Assembly (NCBI GenBank): GCA_964035795.1
Contig: OZ038321.1
Coordinates: 1,322,030 to 1,386,029 of the forward strand
Length of the DNA stretch: 64,000 bases
Source: Pterobdella sp. o SKG-2022
Taxonomy: Eukaryota > Annelida > Clitellata > Hirudinida > Piscicolidae
Direction: 5' to 3'
A program made the position numbers and the translations under genes. The notes beneath the pieces are model-generated. The model was not told the DNA's origin. It saw only the letters and a program-made list of their open reading frames with translations, and searched no databases. Below are positions 21,995-34,183 of the stretch, piece by piece; position 1 is the stretch's first letter; every line of letters starts with the position of its first letter.

Positions 21995-22115
21995 CTATTA
22001 TCATCACCACCACCACCCTCACCATCACCACCATCGCCCTCACCACCATCACCATTCTCACCACCATCACCATCCTCACCCTCACTACCACCACCCTCAC
22101 CATCACCACCACAAT
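21995..22115. repeat. (CAC)(CAT) microsatellite
   Basis: CACCACCATCACC-type triplets, continuing the theme of the 21.6 kb array after a 110-base spacer. Confidence 0.9.
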
Positions 22116-22437
22116 TACACACTTATCCAATTTCACCTGTTATTATCCCAAAATACTGTTTCACCGTTTACTTCAGTCTTTTATTAAGGCGGTGCGGAAT
22201 TCTGAGTGGCATTACAAGAGATAGTATTATTCTGTAGTGTTTATATAGCGTAAAGTTTAAAAGTTAAAAGTTTCATTAAATTCTTCTATAAGATGTTTTT
22301 TATTTTTGTTGCGATGGAGTTTACTTAACTGCTTAGGATTCAAAATTTAGTTTTTTTCACATTGACATTTATTTATTTTTATCATTGCATTCACTTATCT
22401 ATTTTCTTATACATGAGTTAATTTGGCTATTTTTCGG

Positions 22438-22570
22438 TCCATCAAACCATCCATCCATCTATCCATCCGTCTATCCATCCACCTATCTATCCGTCCATTC
22501 ATCCATCCATCCATCCATCCATCCATCCATCCATCCATCCATCCATCTATCCATTCATCCATCCATCAGT
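22438..22570. repeat. (CATC)n tetranucleotide array
   Basis: ATCC/CATC tetramers with occasional CGTC or TATC variants. Repetitive His-Pro-Ser-Ile frames are by-products. Confidence 0.95.
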
Positions 22571-22611
22571 TCATAAGATTTTCCCATTTTAGCAAACAAA
22601 AATGAAAAAAA

Positions 22612-22945
22612 TTTATGGATGGATGAATGAATGAATATATAGACAGATAGATGGATGGATGGGTAGATGAATGGATGGATGGATAGATATCTGGATGGGT
22701 AGATGAACGGATAAATGGATGGATGATAGATAGATGAATGGATAAACCGATGGATGGATGAATGGATGGATAGATAGATGGATGGGTAGATGAACGGATA
22801 AATAAATGGATAGATGGATGATAGATAGATGGATAGATAGACCGATGGATGGATGAATGGATGGATAGATAGATGGATGGGTAGATAGACGGATAAATGG
22901 ATGGATAAATGAATGGATGGATGGATAGACCGATGGATGGATAAA
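22612..22945. repeat. (GATG)n tetranucleotide array in opposite orientation
   Basis: About 330 bases of GGAT/GATA tetramers, the reverse complement of the array that ends 42 bases earlier. The two arrays form a large inverted repeat around a unique spacer. Internal higher-order copies of ~115 bases are visible (e.g. GGATAGATAGATGGATGGGT recurs). Confidence 0.9.
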
Positions 22946-24640
22946 GAATGTTTAAATGATGAATATGGGAACACTAGATGATTTATGACATAAGAGCACA
23001 ATCGAAATAATAATACTCCTTTTATTTATTATTCATAATATATTTATTATTGTTATTCTTAATGTTTTCATATCGATTTCTTAAAATATTATTTTTGATA
23101 ATATTATTTCTATTATTATTATTATTAAAGTTATTGCTTATTTTAACATTATTATTGTTGTTCTTTTTTATTATCATTTTTATTGAGATTTCTTAAAATA
23201 TTATTTTTGTTATTCTTCTTATTTTTTTTCTTATTTGATTGATGAGATTAACACACATATTGTAAATCATAACATCACTCTTACTCCTATAACAATAATG
23301 ATAATAATAAAAATACGAAAAATAAAAATCTTAATATTATTTAATATGTAAGGGTGAAAAAAAGGCTTGAAAATTTTTTAAAAATAATAATGCCAGTAGC
23401 AGAAATGATAGTGTAAAAAATAACAAAAAAAAACATAAAAAATCTATAAAAATCAACGACAACAAAAACAACAGTAATAATAATACTAATAATGAAATAT
23501 GGATGGTAATAGCAACTGCTTGAGCATATGATAGCAAATAGATAAACAAATCAAAAGAAACAAAAACAACGCCGGAAATTGATCACTTTTTGTATTCTTT
23601 AAAGTTAAAAATTGCACATCCCTGAAAAATTATAAATAAAATTAGTTAATTTTCTTAAAATGATGTACGGACCCACACAAATCTTATTGAGCATCATAGA
23701 TTCACATTATCAAGTGCTTGAATCTTAAAAAATTTTCTATCTCAATAATTAAATTATGGAATTTTTTAATTAAATAATAAGAACAATTATATTTGAAATT
23801 ATTTAAAATTATTGATTTTTTACGTTAAGAAAGTCTTTTTGGAATTTTTAAGATGAATTTATTTGAAAAAAAAAAGAACAATGTTTAACAATGAAGGCAC
23901 CTAGACTCAGCTTTAATTGTTTTTCTATTTTTTAATCAAAAAACAAAAAAATAAATATATAAACTCGATTAATAATAATAATTTTCCAACATAATTAATT
24001 AAATAAATAATAAATTAAACAGTAAAACACTTTCAAAGAAATGGCTGATTTGAATAATGAAACAGTTCAGATAGGCCCTAAGTTTCGATTCGTTAGTTCT
24101 GCTAACTCATTTGTAACTATGGTTACACCGTTACATTTAATTTACGTAATTTTATTACATTTTAATAATAGTTACATAGTTCAAGTACACCAGTTAAATT
24201 TGCATAAAGTAATTACACTTAATTATAATTACATAATTCAAATACACTAATTAGATTTACATAATTTGATTACACTGCAACCAAATTTACACCTGAATAT
24301 GATTTTGTAATTAATCGTAAACTTTTGTGATGAATTTTTGAGCACCTTCGTGTTATATTTTACAAGACTAGTGTAACTGATAATATATTACAATAATATT
24401 GGCTCAAAATTTTGATTTTATTGTATTGTAAAGAATTTTACAAATAAATGATTTTAAATTAAAAGATAAAAAGTTTCGTTATTCATACTTGGAAATGTTA
24501 CTTTGATAACGGAAAAGCCTGCTAATTATAGAATTACGCATAATTAAACAAGTAATACATGAATACTACTATATACATGCATATAAAAGGTGTACAAAAA
24601 AATATTACATAATTTTTTATTATAAAATAAATATCATTTG
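22946..24640. other. Gene-free AT-rich stretch with an imperfect tandem repeat
   Basis: It contains ATT/AAT-rich DNA, a MITE-centre-like CACATTATCAAGTGCTTGAA at 23699-23718, and at 24120-24290 three imperfect ~60-base units sharing GTTACATAGTTCAA / AATTACATAATTCAA. No gene is supported. Confidence 0.55.
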
Positions 24641-24825
24641 TTAATGTAAGCTAGTCTTCGGGAAGCTTCGTGTCTTTTTCACTTAAATACTTTGTGTTTG
24701 TTGTTCTTAAAAATTGCATTAATTAGTTATATTATAGAATCTCGAAGCTTCGTGTCTTTTTCACTTAAATACTTTGTGTTTGTTGTTCTTAAAAATTGCA
24801 TTAATTAGTTATATTATAGAATCTC
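24640..24825 (+). repeat. MITE arm fused to dispersed repeat, tandemly duplicated (82-bp period)
   Basis: A MITE arm (AATGTAAGCTAGTCTT..GAAGCTTCGTG..TTTGTGTTTGTTG) runs into TTCTTAAAAATTGCATTAAT. The unit from GAAGCTTCGTG at 24662 is repeated essentially exactly from 24744. The near identity of the two units points to a recent duplication. Confidence 0.85.
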
Positions 24826-24978
24826 GATTAAATATTCATCTTTATCTTATTTATGATTTTTTAATAATATTTATTTATAGATTTTTCAAAATAAATTTAA
24901 GTTTCAACTAATTTTGTTTTTAAATCCCAAATACCCGGTATTAAACAATTCTATGACGTCACTCAAAGATTATTTTTA
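24785..24978 (+). repeat. Dispersed ~190-bp repeat, copy 2
   Basis: Matches 16850-17042 nearly base for base up to ATGACGTCACTCAAAGATTA. Confidence 0.85.
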
Positions 24979-26485
24979 ATAATATAAAAAAATAATAATA
25001 GATCTTTTTTTTAGTTACATACATCCGTAAAAGCAAGTTTTAATAATTTAAAAGTGAATTCAAATGATCATTCTGTGTTGGTTAGATGGAGCAATTTAGC
25101 AAAGAGGTCAAACGTTAAATTAATTTTAAGATCAAACGTTGCAAAATGCGTTCTTATCACTTGAAAAGCTGTCGGTTTTGTTAGCGCTGTATAAATTAGA
25201 AGAATTTTATTATATTAAATTAATATTATTATTATTTGTGTAATCTTATTGATTATAGAAAAAATATGAAAAAGATGAATAAGTAAAATTATTTTTTTTT
25301 TTTAAATTTTTTAAATGCTGTTGCAGAATAGTGAAAAGAAATTTTCTATCGAAAAAACAATATGAATATATTCAATAGAATGAAATGTAGTATAAAAAAT
25401 AAAATTTATTGAGATCAAGTCAAAATATCAAAAAAAAATTTGAGTGAAACTTTAGAAATAAATTTTAAAAATTTTAAAAAAAGTAAAACATTTTATAAAT
25501 AGATTCAATAGAATAAAATAAATTCAAATAATATAAATAATAAATGTAATATCTATTACATCCCTATTTCTCAACGCGCCATTAAAAGCCCGCGCGGGAA
25601 TTCTTCACGACTTTTGTATTATTAATGACCCTATAGGATATTTATGAGATGGTACAGCAAAATGGTAAGGCTGGATTGTTTGTGAATTGATGTTTTATGA
25701 ATGGTACAGTAGGATGGCGATGAAGAGATGTTTGGGAATTTTTATAAATTTTTTTTTGAAGGTTTAGTTATATAAAGATGCAAACTATATTAAAATTATT
25801 TTTTTAAGATTTATGAATATAATGATATATTTCTATATTAAAAGCTAAAATGAGATTTTATAATAGATAATTCAAAAAACTATTGTAATAAAAACCAAAT
25901 AATAACATCAATCTAACACAACACTAATAACAACCAAATCAATAAAAAAATAAATAAAAATCAAATCAAAAACTTCATTTACACCGGAAACAACTCACCC
26001 TTTCCCCCTCCCCCCCTCTCCCATAACTTCAACTCAACACCAGAAACATCTTAGAATTTATCTGGTTATATGTCTGCTTATATGTTTGGTTGTCTTGGTC
26101 TGTAGTGTTGGAATGCCCACTCTTTCTCTTTGATTTATTGTTTAGATTATTTTTAGTAGTAGTAGGCCTGCTGAAGTCATATCTGACTATGGGTAACTTG
26201 GTGTTTTATTTGTATTATTATTGATATTATTCTTTTTATTATTCTTTGTTCATGGTTTTGCATTTTTTATGTTATGACTGAAGTTATTTTTTGAAATTTT
26301 TTTTTCACCTTTCCATTATTGCTTTTTTCCTTAGTACAATTGGCATCGTTTTTTCTTTTAACGTTTTTGTCATTTTTGTTCTTAAATAAATATCATTTTA
26401 AAACATATTCTTTCATTATTATTATTATTATTTTTTTATTTTTATTGTTTTATTACGTCCTAAAAACAGCACCAAGCTCAGTTCT
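24979..26485. other. Gene-free stretch with one GC-rich island
   Basis: AT-rich DNA except at 25572-25605, which holds GCGCCATTAAAAGCCCGCGC followed by GGGAATTC. The piece CCCGCGCGGGAA resembles an E2F site. No ORF follows that could be its gene. Homopolymer runs and poorly structured DNA fill the rest. Confidence 0.45.
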
Positions 26486-26560
26486 ATAGAAAGCTTTCCG
26501 TAAGACAATTTTAAGAAACCGGAAGTAGGTCCAGTACGTAACGCAAATGAAACTGGCTTC
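26486..26560. promoter_or_regulatory. MITE scrap and ETS-like site cluster
   Basis: GAAAGCTTTCCGTAAGAC (26490-26507) matches the MITE arm core. It is followed by AAACCGGAAGTAGG, which contains an ETS/GABP consensus ACCGGAAGT, and by TACGTAACG. No transcript can be assigned, so the regulatory reading is tentative. Confidence 0.25.
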
Positions 26561-26749
26561 AGTGTTGGTTTTATTGTGCGGCAACACTGATTATAAAAAA
26601 AAAATAAAAAAAAAAGATGGAAATGAGTGAAATAAAATAAAAATAAAATTGGTTGATAATATAAATGAAATAAAACAAAATAATGAGGACAACAATTTGA
26701 TTTTTATAGGTTATTTTTAGTTTTTACCACCAACACTACTAGCTCTAAC

Positions 26750-26850
26750 CTACTACCACCATCATTATCATCATCATCCTCACCACTATCAACATCATTA
26801 TCACCTCCACCATCATCATCATATCTACCACCATCATCATCATCACCCAT
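26750..26850. repeat. (ATC)n/(ACC)n microsatellite
   Basis: CACCATCATTATCATCATCA-type triplets over about 100 bases. Confidence 0.85.
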
Positions 26851-27029
26851 CATTTCGAATCAACAACGAAAACCAAAATTGAACTTAAAAGTGAAATAAA
26901 ATTTGAAGGCAATGAAGCTAAAATAAATGTGTTTGAAAAGCTTTGGCGTTGTGTTTAATATACAACAATGAATGATAGAAAAAACAATAATAATGAAAAA
27001 CAAAAATTTTTTTATTGTAAAAAATACCT

Positions 27030-27030
27030 A

Positions 27031-27087
<57 letters not shown>

Positions 27088-27088
27088 T
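27030..27088. repeat. (AAT)n microsatellite
   Basis: About 55 bases of pure AAT. Confidence 0.9.
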
Positions 27089-28103
27089 TCATTGATGTTT
27101 TTATTGTACAGTAACAACAACAATAAAAACAAAAATTTTATGTTTTGTTTTTTTGAGAAAATCAATAGAAATAATAATAATGATAAAAAATAAAAATAAC
27201 TATTTTGTTTTATTGCTTGCACTCCTTTGTTGTTATCTTGTTGAGATTTGATTATTCTTATTGTTTTCATTATTATTTTATTTTTTTGTTAAAAATTATT
27301 TTTTTTATTATGATTATTTAAAAATAGTAATAGTGAAAATGATAAAGTTATTGATGTTTTTAGAATATTTCATCTATTTTTTTTTCAGTTTATAAGAATT
27401 TTTTAAGAATGAGTGTAAAGCTGCAGTAAAAACTAGTTTTTGGACTCTGTACCGAAAAGATCCAATTCAAAAATTTTAACCACTTTGATTTTTTCAAACA
27501 GTTGATACTAGTTTTAATATCACAAAATTTATAGCTGTGCCTAGAGTTATTTAAAAAAACTTGCAGTAGTATCCGTTCCAATTTTGTTTTTTTTTCTTAA
27601 AAAACTACTGAACGTTTGTGGGGCTTGTTTATTAAGCATGAGGGCTTCCCGTTACATTGTCAAGTGCTTGAAATAAACTGTTTAAGCTATTTGGTTTTAG
27701 ATTTATCATTTCTCCTTGGAATAACCTAGTTTTGAATCAATTTTATGAGTTACACCCTTGAAAAAATCGATATTTATATAACACTAAAAAATTTTGATGA
27801 TATCATATAAGCTTACCAAGAATTTATTTTAAAAAATATTAAAAAAAAAACAAAATTTAGTATATAAAAAAATTTCTCGTTTTTATAAAAACAAAAAAAT
27901 AATATCAACAACATTTCAAGCCTCACTCCCCACCATGAACTCAACCCTATACTGCATCCCACAGTAAAAGTCCTTTAGAAAACATAGGAAACTTGAAAAA
28001 GAAACGTAAAAAAAATTGACCTCTATAAAGAAAAGTTTAGTTTAAGAGCGATTAATAGAATAATTAAAAGACTCACACATATATAAAATCACAAAAACAA
28101 ACG
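27089..28103. other. Gene-free AT-rich stretch with a MITE scrap
   Basis: GCTTCCCGTTACATTGTCAAGTGCTTG-like sequence at 27642-27668 resembles the MITE centre. The rest is AT-rich with no supported gene. Confidence 0.5.
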
Positions 28104-28148
<45 letters not shown>

Positions 28149-28149
28149 G
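28104..28149. repeat. (CA)n dinucleotide microsatellite
   Basis: About 45 bases of (AC)n with one AAAC interruption. Confidence 0.95.
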
Positions 28150-29255
28150 CCATCTATTTCCTCTTATTTATATCAATGACAAGTTATCAAATCTCATCTC
28201 TTCCCAACGCTGTTTTAAATCTGATATTCGTTTTAATAGAATTGGATTTGATGTTATGCAATTTGACAGTAATGAATTGAATTATATTTATTTTTTTGTT
28301 TATTTTCATAATTTAATAGAAATGGATTATTTCATATTGTTTTACATTTATTGTTTATTTAATAAAAATGAATTATTTTATGTTTTAAAAAAAATAAATG
28401 ATTATACGCTAGAAAAAATGTGCTTTCATTGGAAAAATTTGATAGATAATTGAAAAAATATTCCCATATATTTCAATTAAAAAGTATTTTGTATTTAAAC
28501 TAGGTGAGTCTTCCATGATTAATTACTTCATCCAATAATATCAAATCTGCAATCAATTTTAATAAAAAAATAATATTTTAAAATAATTAAAACTTAAATA
28601 AATAATTTTTATTAATTAATAATTAAATCTGGAATAATATGGAAAAAACATGCTTACATGCGTCTCTTCCACGTCACTCTCACCTCACTTCTCGTTCCTG
28701 ATGTACAGTTTTTGTCCGTGAGCTCAAACCTCCTTGGCCATTTTGGGGAAAAAATTAAAAAAAAAAGAAAATTTGATCAATAATTGAAATTAGATTCAAA
28801 AATTAAGAAAATTATTAAAAAACTATATAAATTTTTAAAAAAGTCAAAAAAACGATTTGAATCAAACACTTTTATTAACTGAATAATAACAAGAGGCTTT
28901 TCGTAAGTTGAACTCACATTATCAAGTATATGGAGTGTTAATATAAAAATTTTTAAAACTGAGAAATAATTCTTTAACAGGATTAGTTTTGGACGTTGAA
29001 ACGAAATTGAAAAAAAAAAAAAAATAAAATTCTTTTGAAAAATTTTGAAAAAATAGATAAAAAGAAATAAAATTTTTACTCCAGAAACAAAAAATTTTTC
29101 AAAAAAATTCAAAATAAAGCATTTTCTGTAATCTCGTTTTTTATCACAATTTGAAGTTTTTTCAAGGTTATTTAAATTAAAAAATTTATTTATTTATTTA
29201 TTTTTTTTATAATTATACACTATAGTTTATCAAAAAAGAATTTTTATATTTCAGC
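28150..29255. other. AT-rich stretch with a MITE half-copy and one GC-richer island
   Basis: 28880-28930 carries AAGAGGCTTTTCGTAAGTTG and CTCACATTATCAAGTA (MITE arm and centre). 28660-28745 is GC-richer and, on the minus strand, begins AAAATGGCCAAGGAG followed by GTTTGA. This could be a tiny first exon or a promoter island, but nothing confirms it. Confidence 0.4.
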
Positions 29256-29328
29256 GTCTTTGGTACAAGAAGCAATTTCTGAGAAAATCATGCTAGACAA
29301 CAAATATAAATTATACAACTCAAAATAA
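29256..29328 (+). CDS. Candidate short terminal exon (unidentified)
   Basis: After an acceptor-like TTTTTATATTTCAG, the frame reads SLVQEAISEKIMLDNKYKLYNSK and stops at TAA. Composition is more balanced than the flanks, but the peptide is only 23 residues and no upstream exon is known, so this remains weak. Confidence 0.2.
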
Positions 29329-29619
29329 ACATTAACAATTCAAGTCACTTTTATTGGATTTTTTCAATAAGCATAAAAATAATATTATCAAAATAATTTT
29401 GAAAAAAAAAAATAGTTAAAAAAAATAAAACAGTGAAAAAAATAAAAATAACTGAAAAAAGTGAAAAAAATAAATATAATAACCTGTTTTTTTGAAACTA
29501 TCTCATAAACAGAACAACGTCTTGAATAAATCTTTCATATGGCTTTTAATACACTTGAAAATACTTTTTGAAATGTACTAAGTCAAAGAAGTTTTGTTGT
29601 GATACAAAACTATGATTAT

Positions 29620-29965
29620 CATTACCACTCCCACCACCAACACACTAACACCATTAACATAATCCTAATCAGCATCATCACCCTCATCTTCCATCCGCCT
29701 CCCTTCATCACCATCACCCATTTTGCCTTCACCACCATCACTACCCTTACCATCATCACCATGACCCGTTCTCCCTAAACCACCATCACCACTCTCACCC
29801 CCACCATCATCACAATCATCATCACCATCATCCGTTCTTCCTCCACCACCATCACTATCCTATCCACCTATCCTTTCTCCTACCTCCCTTCATCACCATC
29901 ACCTGCTCTCCCTCCAACCCCTTCACTACCACCATCCTCTCCCTCACCACCATCATCACCTCTTT
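29620..29965. repeat. Degenerate (ACC)(ATC)n pyrimidine-rich tract
   Basis: CACCATCACC-type triplets interspersed with TCCCTCC runs over about 340 bases. No coding signal beyond triplet artefacts. Confidence 0.8.
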
Positions 29966-30509
29966 GTTGCAAGATCAGTTTTTGTTAGCGGTATTGATTA
30001 GCTTTTCAGCAAGTTGGAGTGCTTGAAAACAAAATCTATATGAGAAAAATATTTTCCATGAGCTTTGTATGTTAATCATTTAGAAAACTTGGAAAACCTT
30101 CAAAAAGCTATTTTTCTGTCAATTGATTCAAGTATAAATTAATTGGGTGTATAAATAGAAAGAACTGAATAAATCTAGTGGTAACATTCTCAACAAAATT
30201 GTTAAGAGTTACCCAAGAAAATTTTGATTTAGAAAAAATCAATTAGAATCAAACATATATTTCAAGTTGAAGGTTTTCTTCTTTGAGAGTAACAACAATT
30301 TATTATCACATATGATGATTTTATTACCACCGCACCACCAACAAAACTTTTCCCTCTTTTACGCAAATTTTCTTTTTTTTTGCACTACCTTTTCTCCCAC
30401 CCTACTTTTCTATTCTACAACAACAACAACAACAAAAACCTCATAGTCTATCTTCTCTTCGTTCCTTCACCTTTCTTCTTCTCTCAACCTTTCCCGCAAT
30501 TACTCTCAG

Positions 30510-33206
30510 ACAGACATGGGTCAGACAGTGGAATGGGATGGCATGGGCTACCAACAACAACAGCAACAATATCCTCTCACCTCCTTCCTTAGCAGTCTTT
30601 CGGAAGCTGTCATTTTTGCTAAAAGTAGGGATTTCAGTTTATTTTTATTGGAAAATTTCCATATTCTAATAGATTAATTTGAGTTTTTTTCTTAGTTTCA
30701 ATAAATCATTATTTAATATAGTTTTGCTCTACATTCATTCTCCACAACCATCACTACTTTCCAAAAAACATCCCAAAAAGCATCACTAAAAACTTTGCGC
30801 AACCACCCTCCCACACCTCACAACCTTTCACTCCCCCCTCCTCCTTAACTTGACCATCTCTCTTCACCAAATACAACACAACCACCCATACCACACCAAA
30901 AGCACTCACACCCACACAACAATCTATTCAAATCTACCCTTTATTGGAACCCAAAACAACAAGCTTATAAAAACCACGCCCCAATACAACTACAAACCCA
31001 TCTCACACAACCTTCCACCTAATATCCATCAAACTTCTCACACTCCACACAGTCACCATCAGCTTAAACATCCATCTATTTTTTTCTATACAACCACTCA
31101 CCACACCACACACAACCAACTAAAACCCACATCCAATTCAACCATCCACCCACAACTAACACAACCATCCACAGACAACTCAGAGAAAGGAATATTATAT
31201 GCTTTAATAGGGACATTTCTCGGACTGATTCTCTTGATGATGGTGATAATCATCCTTCTCAACCGATCCTTGAGTTCCTATCGTAAACCATTGAATAAGG
31301 ACTACTCCCAGAATATGAACAAACCTCAAATGACTAACGGTAGTGCTTATCAAGATAGACATCATTGCAATGGTACTTCACAACAAAATGGCCTACCAAC
31401 ATTTCAAACCACCCTCCCACACAATCGATCCTATGATCCTAGGCTTTACAGAGATTTCGCTTGTAAAGATTTCAAGAATTTTAGCCTTCCACGTTCTTTA
31501 TCCCATGGAGATCATAGAGTTCACTTTTTACATCCTCACCGCCTTCACGAACACCACCCCCACATGTCTCCAACTTGTGGGGATAATGTTTTTGTACATG
31601 TCGAATCGCCTAATGAAAGTCCACTCTTGGTTTCTAAGCAGACTTCACAAAAACCTCTCCAACAACCCACGAACTTTCAACAGAACAGACGGAGACAACA
31701 ACCCAAAGAACAGTTTCCTCAACAGTTACAGACCCAAATTCTAATGAATCAACAAAAGGACTATATCAAACCCTACCAGTACTATCAACAAGAGAATTTT
31801 ATTTATTCGCACCAGTTCAAAATTTCACCCAAAAACACTCATTCTATGAAATGCAACACTAGAACTGACAAGAAAAGCGCTCAATCAAGACAGCAGCAAA
31901 GCATCAACAAACCACAAAAAAAATCTTATATACACACGCCAAAATCTGACCCCCTGCAAAACCACCAACCCCATCTGTACAGCAATACCCCATACAACCC
32001 TCAAAGTAACCACCAAACAAGCAGAAACTGCTCTGGGGTTTATGATAACTACAACAATAGTGAGGAGGGTGTTTGGGTGAGAAGAACCACGCCCCAGAAT
32101 TTCATTCCTTCTTCAAGGTACTTCTCTTCGATCAATCAATCTGTCACCACACCACCTTCTACTCCAAACACACCAATTTCTCCCAAGATTTCTCTCATCC
32201 CCAAACCTTCGCCTCTCTCCACCAACAAACCTCCAAATCAGTTTCGATTTCAGAACTTACCACCTCAAGCCGCCCAGCCTAAACCCCCCTTCAGACAGGA
32301 ATCCACAAAATCTACAGTTTTTTTAGAGACAGATTTAGATTTGGTAAACAATCATTTTCAAGCTAATAAACCTATTGGTTGTTATGACAAAAACACTGCA
32401 CTACTACAACACCAACGACAACTTCTGCCACAAATGGAACAATACTCTATTGCTCAACAACAACAAAAACAACAACTACAACAAAATTACCAACAACAAC
32501 AACAAACTTATCAACAACAACACAACAGCTACAAACAACAAAACCAACAACACTCAATGAAACCTGTAATACGACAAGTTAAATCCCTACCACTACATCA
32601 AGTACATAATACTAATGCTACCAACCAGCAAAAATTTGACAAAAAACACAAAAACGCCCAAAAAAGTCCAAAACAAAACATGAATTTTCTAGAAAACCTT
32701 CCACCAACACAACACCAACATCCTATCCATCAAAACCAGCTACTCCCTCATCAACACACAGACCCCCTACCAACCCAACATCCACCTCCGCCCCAACACT
32801 TTTTCAAATCATCATCATCCTCATCCAATCCCTCCTCAAACCGTCCTTCTCTCAGCTCTTTCCAAGCAACCAGACTCACACAACCTAACCAAAACTCTCA
32901 AACAAACTGTGAACTCAATAAAGAGAATAGAAACGGTACTAATAATGATTTTAAAACGGTATTCGATGATAATAGAAACAGTAGAAGCAAGGATATGGGG
33001 TTGAATGGAGCCAATGACGATGAGGTTTTTGTGGGAGGGTATGATGGTGATCTTTGCAAAAATAATGAAGTCATTTTAGAGGAGAAGAAAGCAAGCGATA
33101 ACCATTTCCCTTTGTTTCATGAAAACGTGCAACATAAGGATGATGATGGTGATGATGAGATTAACGAAGAAAATATAGATGATAATGATGAAAATGGTGG
33201 TAATAA

Positions 33207-33238
<32 letters not shown>

Positions 33239-33252
33239 AGGATGATGGAGAA

Positions 33253-33296
<44 letters not shown>

Positions 33297-33354
33297 AATA
33301 GCCTACAATAGCATGAATCATCAAGGGAAGAAAAGTAAGAGAGGTAGAATATGA
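30510..33354 (+). CDS. Single-pass membrane protein with very long disordered cytoplasmic tail (2 exons visible)
   Basis: Exon 30510-30624 (acceptor ATTACTCTCAG, donor AAAA|GTAGGG) reads TDMGQTVEWDGMGYQ and ends SLSEAVIFAK. It joins in matching phase 1 to exon 31175-33354 (acceptor CATCCACAG), giving VIFAKNNSEKGILYALIGTF. The membrane helix is about GILYALIGTFLGLILLMMVI, followed by a basic stop-transfer stretch (NRSLSSYRKPLNK). So the N-terminal part is extracellular and about 700 residues form a cytoplasmic tail rich in Gln, His, Asn, Pro and Ser, ending in an Asp-rich block. The open frame upstream of 31175 is a CA-rich intron and is not part of the protein. No Ig, FN3 or other fold is visible in the window because 5' exons are missing. 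The tail may stop at TGA 33352-33354, or splice at the donor-like AAAA|GTAAGA (33335). The family is not recognised; a cell-surface receptor or adhesion protein is the natural guess. Confidence 0.65.
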
Positions 33355-33545
33355 TGGTAGTGATGATGATGATGATGGTGGTAGTAGTGCTGATGATGGT
33401 GATAGTGATGATGATGGTGGTAGTGAGGATGATGGTGATGATGGTGGTGATAATAATGATGATGATCAAGATCAAGATGATCATGAAAATGATGAAAAAG
33501 AAGATGAAGATGATGAAGAAGATAATGATGAAGAAAAATATGAAA
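33140..33545. repeat. (GAT)n-rich tract, partly coding (Asp run)
   Basis: GAT triplets encode the Asp run at the end of the membrane-protein tail and continue past its stop in the +1 frame. That frame stays open (EVEYDGSDDDDDGGSSA to EEKYETLY*) until 33542-33547. This is either a frameshifted extension or simply the triplet repeat. Confidence 0.6.
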
Positions 33546-33801
33546 CACTGTATTGATATGAAAAAGATAACAGTAATAATAGTGATGACAATAACAACAA
33601 TAGAAGTAAGATTGGTAAAAAAATAAACATATATACGTGAGCAATATAAAAAACAGAAGATTGAATAAAATTGATGATAAGAATAAAAGAATTAATAACA
33701 GTTATTAATATTATTTTTAAAAATAAACATAAAAGTGCATTAAAAATAATGATAATAATAATGAATAAACAACCATAAAAAACAACAAAAACATAATAAT
33801 G

Positions 33802-33837
<36 letters not shown>

Positions 33838-34095
33838 TAATGATATACATGGAAAGAATAATATCGATGTTCAAGAGTGAATTTCCTAGTTTTTCAACTA
33901 CCTGTTTCCACTTTTATTTCCAACATATCTTTTTTTGAACTATTTCTTTGAATTTTATTATTGAAATATTAAAAAATTCTCATTTAATTTTTTTTCTGTT
34001 ATGAATTATTTGAAGCTATGGTTTTTTTTACCTAAGTCCATTAACATTTTTCTTGCTTATATATTTTTTTTGACTTTAATTATGTTTTTTTTGGT
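33546..34095. other. AT-rich DNA with (AAT)n
   Basis: Includes (AAT)n at about 33795-33840. No gene. Confidence 0.6.
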
Positions 34096-34097
34096 TC

Positions 34098-34182
<85 letters not shown>

Positions 34183-34183
34183 G
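34098..34183. repeat. Pure (GAT)n microsatellite
   Basis: Uninterrupted ATG/GAT triplets for about 85 bases. Confidence 0.95.

Noticed and set aside
21508..22237. His-rich and Ser/Pro-rich open frames
   Set aside because: Arise from (ATC)n and (CAC)n triplets; all frames and both strands are open, as expected for a repeat.
22385..23001. His-Pro-Ser-Ile repeat proteins on both strands
   Set aside because: Direct translation of CATC/GATG tetranucleotide arrays, reading a four-residue period.
28660..28745. Minus-strand first exon starting MAKE
   Set aside because: Only four codons before a donor-like site and no partner exon; kept as a note, not a feature.
30850..31174. N-terminal 108 codons of the long frame ending at 33354
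   Set aside because: CA-rich low-complexity DNA with an acceptor at 31174; the exon at 30510-30624 joins in phase across it, so this part is intron.
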